Shown: positions 1 to 11,000 of the stretch, piece by piece | Layout of the letters: each line of letters begins with the position of its first letter | How positions within the stretch are numbered: position 1 is the first letter of the stretch | Source: Heloderma charlesbogerti | Taxonomy: Eukaryota; Chordata; Lepidosauria; Squamata; Helodermatidae | DNA: 64,000 nucleotides | Assembly (NCBI GenBank): GCA_026122225.1 | Contig: JANEZZ010001513.1 | Span: 3,128,001-3,192,000 of the forward strand | Reading direction: 5' to 3' | Notes under the pieces: model-generated | What the model was told of the DNA's origin: nothing | Seen by the model: only the letters and a program-made list of their open reading frames with translations | Database searches by the model: none | Program-made: the position numbers and the translations under genes

Positions 1-547
1 AGGGATTTCCTGCTTAATGTTTGGTTTGGTTTGGTGCTGTCCTATATCAACCAAATGCTCATCCCAGGCCAATAGGGCATGTCATTTCCAATTATTACAA
101 AGTCAGATTAAGCATCCTGTCAGTTTTTTCAGGCCAGCAGCTCCAACAAAACCTCCCCCAATCAAGGTAAATGGCCGCTATTGCCACCCCAACCTTCCGA
201 CTCTTTGGTCTTAATGACACATTGTTAAGGCATTATTAGTTTTTAATATAAGCTCTTAAGGCAAAACAACTTTAAAAACATGTATATCACGTCTGGACAT
301 TTTCTTAACAACTCCTTCTTAAAAAATCATTTGGATTTATAGCTTGAACCATTCTGTAGGCTTGTGGCAGGTAACAAAAATAATCCCCTAGTGTACATAG
401 AATAAAATTGAATCCAACTCAATGAAATTTCCCCATATTGCCACCATTTGCCAACTGAACCCCAAAGCCAGCAGAAACAATGAAATCTTGGGCTAAACCA
501 AATGTGCCATTGGGAGATCTGCAATTGCATCTCCTGTGTTTTTTAAG
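1..547. other. Unassigned sequence
   Basis: No gene, RNA or repeat family is recognised here. The stretch is moderately AT-rich from about 220 to 480. Short open frames on both strands lack recognisable domains. It ends at the 8-bp target duplication CCTCCACT (548-555) of the next element. Confidence 0.5.
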
Positions 548-555
548 CCTCCACT

Positions 556-1261
556 TAGGGATGTTGGGAGACTCCGGAAAAGGAGTGGAGTCTGGCGGAC
601 TCACGGCCTCCTGGACTCACTCGCTGAGCCTCTGTGCTCACCCTGACCTGCTCACCAAGCAGCCCCACGCCCAGCAAGCAGGTCTGGTAGACGCCCAGTC
701 CCTTTGCAAGCCAACACCTTGTTCTTCCCCCTTGCAAGGAGGGGAAAAGTTGGCAAGCAACTCCTGCCTCCACCGACTGTCAAGCCTGCATGGTGTCCTT
801 CCTTGCATGGAAGGAGAATGTGCAGGCTTGGCAGGCAGTGGGGGCAGGAGTCCCGGTCGCCTTCTGCCAATCGCACATTCTTCCCTCCTTGCAAGGAGCG
901 GAGTGTGAGGTGGCTGGGCAACTCCTGGCCTTGTGGCTGTCAAACCAGCATGGTCTTCTTCCATGCAAGGAAGGAGGCCATACAGGCTTGACAGGCGGCC
1001 AATGCCTCCTGCCAATTGTACATTCTTCCCTCCTTGCAAGGAGGGCAGAACATGCGGCTGGTGGGCGGCAGTGGGAACTCCAGCAGCTGCCATTGTTGCA
1101 CACAATGGCAGCTCACTATGAAGGAGTCCAGCCACACAGCTTTGGGAGGTGCTCACTGGGCTGTCTAGAAGCTCGTGTGGTGCCGTGAAGAGGAGCGGGC
1201 AGTAGCAGAGGCTTGGTGAGAACCTGAGGAAGCAGGGTGCAGGCGAGTCCATCCATCCCTG
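556..1261. mobile_element. Non-autonomous foldback hAT element with perfect 8-bp target duplication
   Basis: The ends are TAGGGATG (556) and CATCCCTG (1261), matching the Ac-like hAT terminus, and the flanks are a perfect direct repeat CCTCCACT at 548-555 and 1262-1269. hAT transposases are known to make 8-bp duplications. The 706-bp interior encodes no transposase. It is a chain of hairpins: 781-790 pairs with 821-830 (CAAGCCTGCA), 885-898 is the palindrome CTCCTTGCAAGGAG, 1028-1045 is the palindrome CCCTCCTTGCAAGGAGGG, and 1085-1096 pairs with 1102-1113. The hairpins recur in diverged units of about 140-160 bp beginning near 720, 880 and 1021. Long open frames crossing the region are products of this GC-rich repetition and match no protein I know. 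Confidence 0.8.
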
Positions 1262-1269
1262 CCTCCACT

Positions 1270-2009
1270 CAGATTTGGACACAGGCTATGGTTCTGTAGA
1301 AGGTGTGTGTTTATTTTCTATCCTTTGTACCATTTTCCTGCTCTGAATGCCCCCCTCCAACTGCTATTTGCCCCACTGGGGGAGGCAATTTAAAGATACC
1401 ATATAAGAACATGTAAAGTTTGCCTGCAGGACAAATAGGAATTCAGAGTAGGGGATAATTCAGATCGCTAAAATGGCATGGAAATAGGCTCAAAAATATT
1501 TTTCCCAACTTGGCCTCCATTAGAATCCACTCAGCTGCATTTACCATTTTGGAAACTTAAGGAGATCAGATCACAGAACTCCTCACATTATGACATGTTT
1601 GGCCCTAGTGGAGCTTCCAAAGATGCTGGACTTTTATTCATCTACAATGGGATGAAGTTCCACAACCAGGGGGATCAACAATGAATGCCTCTGTTAGCAA
1701 TGTGCCTACAAAACCCTTTCAGATCTTCACAATGAACATGTGAACAGAGAGGTGGGGGACATTTTGGGGGCCAAATTCCCACTTGGGATGGGTCTTGGGG
1801 GATGCATTCCAGCAGTGGGTGGGGCTAAGTGCACTGGTGGCAGTGCCAAGGAAAGAGTAGGCATGGCCAAACCAATGTGTGCAGGGTCAGATGTAATTTG
1901 TATCAATGTGGACATTTTTCCACCAAGCATACAAATCACACCTCAATTGTTTGCATGTCTGCTCAGGAATAAGCCTGACAACAGCTTTCAGGCATATAAA
2001 GCACAGCAC
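1270..2009. other. Unassigned sequence
   Basis: No gene recognised. Positions 1740-1880 are G-rich and may be an old repeat. A 68-residue open frame at 1478-1684 has no recognisable domain. The segment ends where L2 coding sequence begins. Confidence 0.4.
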
Positions 2010-3163
2010 AGCTCTGGATAGGGGTGAATGCTCCTTCTTTGTTCTCCTCGACCTCTCAGCGGCTTCTGATACCGTTGACCACGGTATCCTCCTGGACCGC
2101 CTGGAGGGGTTGGGCATTGGAGACACCGTATTACGGTGGTTCCGGTCCTTCCTCTCCGGCAGGTACCAGAGGGTAGCACTGGGAGAGGAAGTTTCGGACC
2201 CGTGGCCACTTACTTGTGGGGTGCCACAGTGTTCCATCCTCTCCCCGATGCTATATAACATCTATGTGAAGCTGCTGGGGGCTATCATCAGGAGGTTTGG
2301 GGTGCGGTGTCATCAATATGCGGATGACACGCAGCTCTACCTCTCGTTTAAATCTTCACCAAGGTTGGCTGTAGAATCTCTGTCCAAATGTCTGGAGACG
2401 GTGAGTGGCTGGATGGGGAGGAATAAGCTGAAGCTGAACCCTGACAAGACCGAGGTACTTTTGGTGGGAGACAAGAGGAGGTTGGGGGATGTTGATCTGG
2501 TGTTGAATGGGGTACGGTTACCCTTGAAAGACCAGGTCCACAGCTTGGGGGTCACCTTAAACTCCCAGCTGTCCATGGAGGCTCAGGTGTCAGCTGTGAG
2601 CCGGACAGCTCTGTACCAACTCCATCTGATACGGCGGCTGTGCCCCTACCTTCCCAACCATCTGCTCCCATCTGCTCCCAGGGTACATGCCCTGGTCTCC
2701 TCTCGTCTAGACTACTGTAATGTGCTCTACATGGGGTTGCCCTTGAAGATGGTTCGGAAGCTGCAGCTGGTACAGAACGCGGTGGCTCGCCTGATTAAAG
2801 GCAGCTGCCGGCGAGATCACATCACTCCAGTGCTGAAGGAGCTGCACTGGCTACCAGTTGTTTTCTGGGCCAAATTCAAGGTGTTGGTTTTGACCTTTAA
2901 AACCCTATACGGTTCCGGTCCAGCCTATCACAAGAAGCGCCTCTAGCAACACCAGATAGACCGCTCAACAAGATCAGCCTCGGATGGCCTTCTCTCTGTC
3001 CCATCAGCCAGCCAGGACAGCTAGGCTGGTGAGGATGAGGGAGAGGGCCTTCTCTGTGGTGGCCCCCACTCTGTGGAACTCCCTCCCTCATGCCCCCTCT
3101 TTAATGAGCTTCTACCATGCATTAAAAACATGGTTGTTCAGGCAGGCATTTGGGGTGGGCTAG
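2010..3163 (+). pseudogene. L2 reverse transcriptase remnant
   Basis: The protein remnant starts at LDRGECSFFVLLDLSAA (motif A, catalytic Asp present in LLDLSAA) and continues through GVPQCSILSPMLYNIY (motif B, with Cys where L2 usually has Gly) and YADDTQLYL (motif C, intact). The C-terminal part follows with LDYCNVLYMGLP and LKELHWLPV. A stop after the residues KKRL at 2946 interrupts the frame. Homology then continues in another frame as VAPTLWNSLPHAPSL, so at least one frameshift or stop has accumulated. The endonuclease domain and the N-terminal half of the polymerase are absent. It is therefore a dead retrotransposon gene. Motif C intact with other motifs decayed suggests moderate age. 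Confidence 0.85.
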
Positions 3164-3298
3164 GGTAATTTTAGAAATGTGATGTTTTTAATGTTGAATT
3201 TTATTGTATAAACTGTTTTTATTGTTGTACATCGCCCAGAGTGGCTGGGTGACCAGCCAGATGGGTGATTAATAAAATAAATAAATAAATAAATAAAT
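2010..3298 (+). mobile_element. L2 LINE, 5'-truncated, with 3' tail
   Basis: This is a 5'-truncated L2 (CR1 superfamily) retrotransposon. It begins inside the reverse transcriptase domain, runs through the C-terminal coding region, and ends in a 3' untranslated region with a run of ATAA repeats at about 3271-3298, which is the usual L2 tail. 5' truncation is the normal outcome of target-primed reverse transcription. A clear target duplication was not found. The first ~20 bp of the boundary are uncertain. Confidence 0.88.
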
Positions 3299-4202
3299 CA
3301 GCTTGGTGCTGTGTGACTATGGAGCGCTAAAAGGGTAAAAAAGATTTCAAAATGGCTGCTCCGGATGCCATTTTATTTTTTATAATTGGGGGAGGCAGCA
3401 GGGGCCATAGCAGAAGGCCACATGTGGCCCGTGAGCTTCATGTTGCCCACCCGTGGACAATAGGGATGCTAGAATGGCCACTACTCTATAAGTACAAAGA
3501 ACTGCACTGAGTATGATAGTGTTTTCTTTTTTACAACGTGGATCTTTACTCACACTGGAAACTAACAAAGTATGTCAATTTATTATCCATTATGAATTAG
3601 ACCCTCTTTTATGCAGTTCACAACACTAGATTTAAGTCTATGCCACTGTTGCTGCCCTTTAACAATTATTGTCAGGATTATGCAAATTGATTCTAAAAGC
3701 TCAGTAGTGTTTTTAATTTAATATGCACTCTTTCGTCGGTGATCAATTATCGTTTGCAAACAGAAGCAGTGTGTGTGTATTTCATGTGTAAGAGTAAAGG
3801 AATAAATGCAGAAGTGTAGTTAGATATGATTTCATTGTTATTCTTTAATATAAATAATATTTTCTTGGTCATTTGTTGTGTTGCCTTTGAATGTTGAGAA
3901 ATGCTTTTATTCCTTTTTAACCATTTATATATATCAAGAATAAGTGCCACAGCTACAATATTTTCACTGTTATACTATACACAGATCTTTGCAGCATGTC
4001 TGGATACAATATTTTTCTCTGGTACATTAACATCTCTCCCCAAGATAATAAAATCTGCATGCCATCCCATTTTACCATCCCTTGCTTATCCAGGTCTTAC
4101 CCCAAACCTTCTTTTAACTTTATATTTTAGGGGAACAACCCTATGCATGTTTAGACAGAAAAAGTCCTACATGGCTGGCTGGGGCATGTTGGGACTAGTA
4201 GG
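3299..4202. other. Mostly unassigned, with an old hAT MITE end near 3418-3457
   Basis: The segment at 3418-3457 (GTTGCCCACCCGTG at its right end) resembles the terminus of the MITE family seen intact at 13384-13518. The remainder to 4202 is AT-rich with no recognised gene or RNA. Confidence 0.4.
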
Positions 4203-4647
4203 TAGAGATGTCAGAGCAACAGGATCAAATGAGTTTGGATTTCTATGAATCCACCTGCAGATTCTGCAGCAGACTGGCTTTTCCCAAGTCACATGGATCC
4301 CATGGACTTGCAGACTGTTTTGTTGTTCTTGTTTGTTTGTTTGTTTGTTTTACTTTCTGGAATTTTATACAAATTTAGTCATAAAACAATACGTACAATA
4401 AAAAAACTGTACAGAAATGCACATGTCCCCCATAGGCTAAAGCAGGAAATTCACTTTTGGGGGGAGATGTGCACATTTTTGCAAATGTGAATTTGTACAA
4501 ATATGAATTCATGCAAATGCAAATTTGCGCAAATGTGGGAAATGGGTAAAAATTCAGTTCCACCACTGAGTGGACAATGGAACAAAAGGCACCTGACAAT
4601 CTGCAAAGCACAGATGGCATGGATTTTACAACATCTGTACATCCCTA
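4203..4647. mobile_element. hAT-like MITE, TAGGGATG family
   Basis: The left end is TAGAGATGTCAGAG and the right end is ACATCCCTA. A subterminal hairpin (GGATT...AATCC near 4236-4251) lies close to the left end. The sequence is homologous along its length to the element at 34161-34551: both share the ATGAATCC hairpin, the AATTTGTGCAAAT-like middle and the GACAATCTGC segment. No transposase is encoded. The flanks do not form a convincing target duplication. Confidence 0.65.
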
Positions 4648-4777
4648 GTAGACAGATTCATACATCTGTCTAAACATCCATAGGACTGTACCCTAATATA
4701 GGTAAATAGTCTTATACTTAGTTTGCTCATCTAAGGTCTATGGTTCTCTTTCCATTGACCTACATGGACCCTGAGAT

Positions 4778-5035
4778 CATAAGAAGAGCCATACTGAATC
4801 AGACCAACAGTTCATGTAGTCTAGCATTCTGCTCCCTCAGTGGCCGACCAAATGCCTTTCGGAAGCCCACAAGCTGGATATGCAGCACCCTCCTGCTCAT
4901 GCTCCCATGGGTAGCATACAAAGCAACTGTCATGCCTTTGATACTGGAGGTAATATATAGCCATGAACAGCCATATCCTTCATGAATTGGTCTAATTCCT
5001 CTTTGAAGCCAGCCCAGTTGATGGCCATTACTACA
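4778..5035 (-). mobile_element. CR1/L3-like LINE 3' end, antisense
   Basis: The segment starts CATAAGAAGAGCC and continues with TGAATCAGACCAACAG, which I recognise as the reverse of the 3' end of a CR1-like LINE common in sauropsids, where the 3' terminus carries short TTCTTATG repeats. It is diverged and contains no coding sequence. Subfamily assignment needs a repeat-library search. Confidence 0.5.
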
Positions 5036-5089
5036 TCTTTGGAGGCCTCTGGATGGCCCCAGCAAGTGAGGTGGCTCATAGGAAAATGG

Positions 5090-5265
5090 TGTTTTTGGTG
5101 GTGGCACTCCATTTATGGGATGCCTTCCCCAGAGAGGCTCACCGGGCACCTTCCTTAGAGTCTTTTTGCAGCAGGTGAAGACCATTTTATTTTCCCAGGG
5201 TTTGTAGATCTGTGCACTTTTAATCCACGAACTTCTAGATCTACTGAGTCCTTTTAGCAACGCCA
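5090..5265 (+). mobile_element. L2-like LINE 3' fragment
   Basis: The run GGATGCCTTCCCCAGAGAGG followed by AGCAGGTGAAGACCATTTT matches the region just before and after the end of L2-type coding sequence, also seen at 56605-56945. It is short and diverged, and directly abuts the CR1-like fragment. Confidence 0.45.
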
Positions 5266-5355
5266 TCTTTTGTATTAGACTGTTTGAATTGCTGACGCAG
5301 ATATTTTTACATTGCTTTTTATTGGGTTAGAACCAATGCTGGTCATCAGCTAGAC

Positions 5356-5735
5356 CAGTGGTGTTGCATCTCAAACCAACAGGCAAAGTCTGGCCCGCCT
5401 GGGGTTCCAGTATGATCCTCTGGGGTTCTCCATGCCCCTAGGGATAGATGGCCATGCCTGCTTCCCCTGACCCCACCCCTTTCTGTCAGCCTCTTATCAT
5501 TGGTGGCTTCCAGGCTTTTGTGTGGTTCCCCCCCCCCACCATCCCATTCCAAAAGGTTGAAATGCCTCTCTTAGAGCTTAGTTTAGTTTTAAGCTAAAAC
5601 ATTAAGCTTTGGTAATTTTTGTTTGTTGGCTCCACACCTTTTGCGTTTGGCTCCACCCACCACTGGAGCACAGCTCCCAAGAGCTTCTCCAAAACTGAGT
5701 GCAGCCCATGGGCTGAAAGAGGCTTGACATCCCTG
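5356..5735. mobile_element. Degenerate hAT-like MITE
   Basis: The left end CAGTGGTGTTGCATCTC and right end GAGGCTTGACATCCCTG are imperfect inverted repeats of about 17 bp with hAT-like CAG/CTG termini. The interior has GGCCCGCCTGG near the left end, typical of a widespread amniote MITE. No target duplication could be aligned and no coding capacity is seen. Confidence 0.4.
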
Positions 5736-5740
5736 TGTTA

Positions 5741-6479
5741 GTGGAGCCAAAACTGCTAGAAGAACAAATTTCCCATCTACAGCTCTCCACACATCTGTGA
5801 AACTGTTCCAGAGGATTGGATTACCCTTCAGAGTAAATCTGAGGCATGTGGTGGTGGTGGGGAGCTGCACAGAGGAGGAGAGGCCAGGGAAGTCCTGTTC
5901 TTCCAGTGGAACCTGCTTTGCACCCACAGACGTCCTCTCGCACAACTGCTGGATCCAACCTATTGTTGACTGCAGATGGATTGCTTTTGTATTTCCAAGT
6001 TTTAAGGTGGAAATTGAAATACGCCACTGTTATTGGGTAGCATACAAACATAGTAAATAAAATAAATATGTTTCCATAAACATAATAAATAGCTATCATT
6101 CTGACACAGATGAAATAAAATTGCCCTCTTTTTGTATATATTGTTGTATTCTGACTTGTTATCTTGATGATGGTGGTGGTGATGAATGCAGTGCCATCAG
6201 TGTAAAAATAAACAAACGAGGTTCCTGCTTGCAAGATCTACAGTCTAAAGCAGGCAATGGGAAAACAACTGTGGGAATGGAGGGAGAAGCACATATTTAT
6301 CATGTAGAAGAGTAGCAAGGAATGAATGTGGCCAAACCATCTGTGCTCAAAATTTGATTATTTTGAGGGTGCGAGAATTGAGGGTGAAGCCAAAGACCTT
6401 ACAGAAAAAGATGGGTTTGAGTCAGTATCTGAAGAAAAAGTGGGGTGGGGCACATTGTTAGGAGCTGGAATCTGTGTGC
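5741..6479. other. Unassigned sequence
   Basis: No gene or named repeat is recognised. The stretch contains ordinary AT-rich DNA with short GGT runs near 5846-5860 and 6170-6182. Confidence 0.4.
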
Positions 6480-6725
6480 AACTGCCATTTGAAGTGAGCC
6501 ACTGAACTCACTTCAAGGTGGTAACCTTCAAGGTGGTAACTCACAAGAGGTGGTAACCTTCTCAGTGTACAGCTATCAGGCACTGGACTGACTCCATCTA
6601 CCCAGCCTGGCACATGGGTTCTTCTGGGCAGGAAGAAGTATAAAGGGCTTCCTGTTCCAGCTGAGATTGGCTTGAGTAACACAATCTTCCAGAACTCTTA
6701 GTGTTCAGGTGTTCAGTTAAAAATA
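6480..6725 (+). repeat. Dispersed repeat, possibly part of an LTR (copy 1)
   Basis: The stretch from 6598 to 6690 (AAGTATAAAGGGCTTCCTGT, then GGCTTGAGTAACA) is homologous to 10725-10810. The AGTATAAAGG element would fit an LTR promoter, but no LTR boundaries or internal coding region are present. Near 6505-6560 the word GGTGGTAAC occurs three times. The assignment to an LTR element is a guess. Confidence 0.3.
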
Positions 6726-7127
6726 GTGTAGAGGAAGCCAGGGAGATATGTTCTGGCTTCACACAGTCCACTTCTGACCAGGGAAGGTTGACAGGGGAAA
6801 GTCTGCAGTGAAAGTGTAAGCACATTCAAGTGAATGTGATTACAAAGCCCCATGCAATCAGGAGCCCCGGAAACCACCAAATGAAAGGCAAAAAGGAGTG
6901 TGGGCACATTATCTTGCTGTTTCCTTTCCACTCACGGAACAGGCTATTTCTGGTCCAATGCACCAGTCATATTTTTCAAGCATAATGTGAGTATGTTTAA
7001 GCAATGGGTTAGGTCCAGTCTTCGCAGGCAAACCATTTACAGTAACAATGGACAAACGTAAGTATTTCTTTGAAGAGTTGATGTAATTCTGATAAAAATG
7101 CAGGCTCCCTTAAAGAGTGTAGCTTGG

Positions 7128-7480
7128 TTTGCACATAACAACAGCCCAGGGTTTTTTAAATCCCTGGATTTTTGTGAACTGAGCAAGAATGAGCAAGTAC
7201 ACTGGCTCCCACCACCCAATTGTTCCTGCTCCAAGTAGGAAGGCTAAACAACCTAGGGATGCTCCAACCCTAGGTTGTTTAGCATTGTGTATGAGCCAGG
7301 AACTCTGGGTGGTCTCTTCCCCAAAACCCAGGATTCTTGATTCACGCACATCACGAAACAACCCAGGGATGGAATGTCCTTGGGTTGTTTAGCCCTGGGA
7401 GCTAGCATGCTTGCCCATACTCACTCAGTTCACAACACCCCAGCATTTAAGGGGAATCCTGGGTTGCTGTGAAGTGTGAA
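7128..7480. repeat. Palindromic hairpin cluster (MITE-like)
   Basis: Two similar hairpins lie about 110 bp apart. In the first, 7243-7258 (GCTAAACAACCTAGGG) pairs perfectly with 7268-7283 around a 9-nt loop. In the second, 7356-7368 pairs with 7378-7390 with one mismatch. Outside them GTGAACTGAG (about 7175) and CTCAGTTCAC (about 7424) are also inverted, so the cluster as a whole is palindromic. No coding sequence. Probably a non-autonomous DNA transposon, but the ends were not fixed. Confidence 0.55.
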
Positions 7481-8858
7481 CTGGGCCACAGTCTATGTAG
7501 GATAGACAAACCTGTCTATTTCCAGGCTGTATTAATTCTGCATGTTTTTACCCATAATTCTGTTCTGTCCTATTTCCACATGAATATGAACATTGTATTG
7601 AAAAAGTTCCCCTCAAAAATATTGAAATACCTATACGTTCATTTTGTCTCAAATACAAATTTTAATGTATGTATATTTCCCCATCGAAGTATTTATTTAA
7701 ATGCATTCTTGCGACATTTAAAGTGCCGGGCCCTGCTTCACAATATCTGGAGAGATATTGGAGAGAAAATCTGATGAATAGCTTTGTTCTGGTTTGCACG
7801 TTGGTCTGAGAGATGTGGATCAAGTTGTTTCATACAGGAATTTGCAAAGACCAGATTGCTCAACCATCCCTACCTCCATGGTGGTACGAGTCTCCCCTGC
7901 ACATGAGGTCCAGTAAACACGAGGGATGCCTGGGTGTCCTATACATCATAAGCCAGAGGTTGCGCAGCTACTACTGCCACCAGCACCACTTTCTTTCCTG
8001 GTGGAGAAGTTTCCCAACTAAGAGAACTCACAAAACCTGCTGCCCCCAAACAGATGAGCATCGGGAGCAGTTGCATCATGGCTTTTGAGCTGGGTAATAT
8101 CTGGTCCCTAAATCTACCTGGGATTTGTTAGAGTTTAACTTGATCTCCCCCTTGCAAGAACAAATGCATTCTCTCTTTTGTGGTCGTCTTGGCAACAGTA
8201 GCAAATAGGTACATACCCATTCATCAAATCCCTTCCAGTAAATAATTCTTAATAGAAATAATTGCATGATTAACACAATAATAAAAAAATAACGGAGGAC
8301 CATTCAAGTAATTTTTTCCCATTAATTTAACATCTAAGTGGTAGTTGCTGTTTTTTAAGCAAAGGTTCCAGGTACAATACATATAGCTATTGTGGTATCC
8401 TTAATAGTACAGAATCAAACAGGGCAGGATTAACCATTATGCTAACCATAAGTGGAAAGCAGGGCCCCTGATGCAACCTAATTCTCTGAAAGTGTTCACT
8501 AATTTTATGTTAGTGGAGCTGCAATCATGTTTCCACAGGGCTAGTGAATTTTAAAACATCAATAGTCTGTTTAGCATCAGAAGCTAAGTGGCCATGCTCA
8601 TTATGGCACCACAAGTACTGGATTAGCAGGACAAAGGGAAGGTGGTAGAGTCTGTGCATCTATGACTGGAGCATAGAAAAATAGTATCTGAGAGGTCTCA
8701 GGGCTTAGAAGATGGCTAATCATAAGATGCAGGCTTGATTGCCAGATTTACTTTTGATGTGGGAAAGACACAATGGAATTATGGTTTTTTTTTCTTATTT
8801 GTGGTGAGTATTTATGAAAATGCTTTCCCCCACCCCCATTGTGATGCATCCCATGTAG
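7481..8858. other. Unassigned sequence
   Basis: No gene, RNA or named repeat recognised. AT-rich around 7500-7700 and 8260-8340. Short open frames are without domains. Confidence 0.4.
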
Positions 8859-9365
8859 CAGTGGAGGCAGGAGGGTCCAGTGTCATGGGGGCAGTGAATC
8901 CGCTCCAGTTTTCAGTCAGAACCAGTCAGAAGTCTTAATAATAATAATAATAATAGTGATAATAATATCCCACATTTTTCTCAATAGTGGGACTCAAGGC
9001 GGCTTCACAACATTCAAAGCTTGTACAGTTAAAACATATAAATAAAAAATATAAAAACTTAAAAATACAATTAAATCATCAATAATATTAACACTGTATA
9101 AAATATCAGAATTTAAACAACAACAACAACAGCAACAACAATATAAACAACAGTACCAATCCATCATATTCTCACAGGTCCAGACAATCTATCCCCAAAG
9201 GCCTGCCGGGACAAAAAAGTTTTTGCCTGCCTGTGGAGACATGCCAAGGAAGGTGCCACCCTCGCCTCCCTGGGAAGGGAGTTCCAGAGCCTTGGAATCC
9301 TAAACCCTCACGGAGCTGTCCAGGGTACGCCATCCCACTGACATTGGGGCCACCGGCCTCCACTG
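8859..9365. mobile_element. Short palindromic MITE split by an L2-like insertion
   Basis: The left half (8859-8935, starting CAGTGGAGGC) and right half (about 9308-9365, ending GGCCTCCACTG) are the two halves of the MITE seen uninterrupted at 10394-10526. Between them lies an antisense LINE fragment. The order shows that the MITE was already present when the LINE inserted. Confidence 0.6.
8936..9307 (-). mobile_element. L2-like LINE 3' region, antisense, inside a MITE
   Basis: It begins with an AAT-repeat run (8936-8956), reads as the complement of an L2-type tail, and continues through TATCCCACATTTTTCTCAAT and an AT-rich untranslated part. At about 9180-9300 it becomes the complement of the C-terminal coding region (the antisense of a shared GTTCCGGCAGGCCTTTGG-like segment). 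It interrupts the MITE halves on both sides. Confidence 0.5.
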
Positions 9366-9552
9366 CCACGTAGGAAGCTGCCAAGCCAGAGCACTTGTCC
9401 ACGTAGCTCAGCATTTTCCACACTTCCTGGCTGCAGCTCTCTGGGGATTCACAGAGGGGCTCCCCAGCCCCGCCTGGAGAAGCCAGGACTGATCCCGGGA
9501 CCTCGTGCAGGCACTGCCTGGGTTCTGCCACTGAGCTGCAGCTTGGGAGCTA
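9366..9552 (-). mobile_element. tRNA-derived SINE, antisense
   Basis: Read on the minus strand it has a tRNA-like head with an A-box-like CTCAGTGGCAGAA and a B-box-like GGGATCAGTCC. The body then passes through AGAGAGCTGCAGCCAG and a 3' end containing GGCAGCTTCCTACG. The same family occurs at 22505-22580, 53388-53635 and 59098-59300. Confidence 0.6.
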
Positions 9553-10393
9553 ACATCTCTCCAGCTGTCAATGCGGGGGGGACCTCAATGAGAAAGAGCG
9601 AGGGAGTCACGTCTCCGGCTCCCTTGATCCAGCGCTTGGGCAAAGCACAATGCTCAAAGACGCGTAGCTGACACAGCCCCTGTCCACCCAGCTGCCTCCA
9701 CCGTGCGCGCTGAGCACTGTGTGTACCAGGCTTCTGCATTCCCTTCTATGGAAAGGGAAATGCTCTGTGTTTCTAAGAGAAAATGCCCACGAACGAGCAT
9801 GAGAGAGGAAGAAACAGGAAGATCCCACAGGCATGACGCTCAGGACCACGACCATTAGGCAAAGCTTATAACTTGCTCATCAGCAAATAATAATGAGCAA
9901 AGAGGAAGCAAGGTCCTTCGACAGCATACAGGCGCCAGATTAATCTATATTTCTAGGCCTGATTTAACATACTGTATTTCCAACGATTACTAATATTATT
10001 CTCTTTCTTACTATCAAGATGCAGACATTTCGCAAGCGGACTTTTTCTCTCTCCTTTTTTGGATAGTCGGGGGGTTCTAGTTTTGGAAAACATTGGTTTG
10101 CAGTTGTCACATTTGCACAACATTTGCACTATATGTCAAATAAATCACATCCCACAAAATAATTCATTTTCAAAATAATGAAAGAAACAGTGCTACTTAA
10201 AAGTCTCCCATAGACCTATTTTCACTTTTCAAACTCATGCTTGGAGGCTTACCTTGGAATCTAGATAAATGTACCCAAATCTGTAAAACCACGACTGGGT
10301 TTAACTTTAGCCCATTTCACCGGGTTGGAAAATGGGTAGAATGAACGTGTGGAGGGGAAAGAGGATTGCCTGCTGTCCCCATTTCCTACATCG
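9553..10393. other. Unassigned sequence
   Basis: 9553-9760 is GC-richer; the rest is ordinary AT-rich DNA. No gene or repeat family recognised. Confidence 0.4.
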
Positions 10394-10526
10394 CAGTGGA
10401 AGCTGGTGGCTCCAATGTCATGGGGTGGTGCACCTTGGATAGCCCCTTTGGAGTTCTGACTTATTCTGACTGAAACCCGGAGCAGATTCACTGCCCCACT
10501 GACACTGGAGCCACCAGCCTCTACTG
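10394..10526. mobile_element. Intact 133-bp palindromic MITE
   Basis: The ends CAGTGGAAGCTGGTGGCTCC and GGAGCCACCAGCCTCTACTG are inverted repeats of about 20 bp with two mismatches. The element resembles a hAT-type MITE (CAGTG start). The flanking 8-mers do not match. It serves as the reference for the split copy at 8859-9365. Confidence 0.65.
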
Positions 10527-10609
10527 GTCTGACTTTGAATATGTGCACATCTGCCCTGTATGTGCTGAGCCTGATGCATGTTGCATTCCCTGCATAGGCA
10601 GTTTAGTAT

Positions 10610-10610
10610 C

Positions 10611-10653
<43 letters not shown>

Positions 10654-10655
10654 TC
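10610..10655. repeat. (CTTT)n microsatellite
   Basis: About eleven uninterrupted TTTC units. Confidence 0.95.
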
Positions 10656-10679
10656 ATTATATTTCTATATCCATTCAAC

Positions 10680-11000
10680 AGTTGAAGGTCTTATGCCCTG
10701 GGCTGAGCCCTCCCACCCAGGCTGGCTGTTGGATGTCCCTGAACAGGAAGGAGTATTAGAGGACTTCCTGTTCCAGTCTAACCTTGCTTGAGCAACAAGG
10801 ACTTCTTGAGCCCTGGCATGATCCTGTATTGTTTGATTGTCCTTTGTTCCTGACTCCATTCTGCCTTACTTCTCAATCCTTTCCTTTAGGTTGTTCTTTG
10901 GTCCCGACTTGATCTTTGGTCCCAATTACTGGCTTGTCCCATGGCTCAGGGTTGCCAGGTCCTGGCACATCACAGTTCACTGCCCATAGACCAGCCCTGA
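10680..11000 (+). repeat. Dispersed repeat, possibly part of an LTR (copy 2)
   Basis: The stretch around GGACTTCCTGTTCCAG and CTTGCTTGAGCAACA aligns with copy 1 at 6598-6720. It continues into a CT-rich part with GGTCCCGACTTGATCTTTGG. Two copies show it is interspersed, but neither shows LTR termini. Confidence 0.3.

Noticed and set aside
638..1282. 214-residue minus-strand open frame and its plus-strand overlaps
   Set aside because: The frame exists because the hairpin units of the hAT element are stop-poor and GC-rich. The residues repeat with the DNA units.
4799..5266. 155-residue minus-strand open frame
   Set aside because: Lies on CR1-like and L2-like 3' fragments; no domain and no initiation context.
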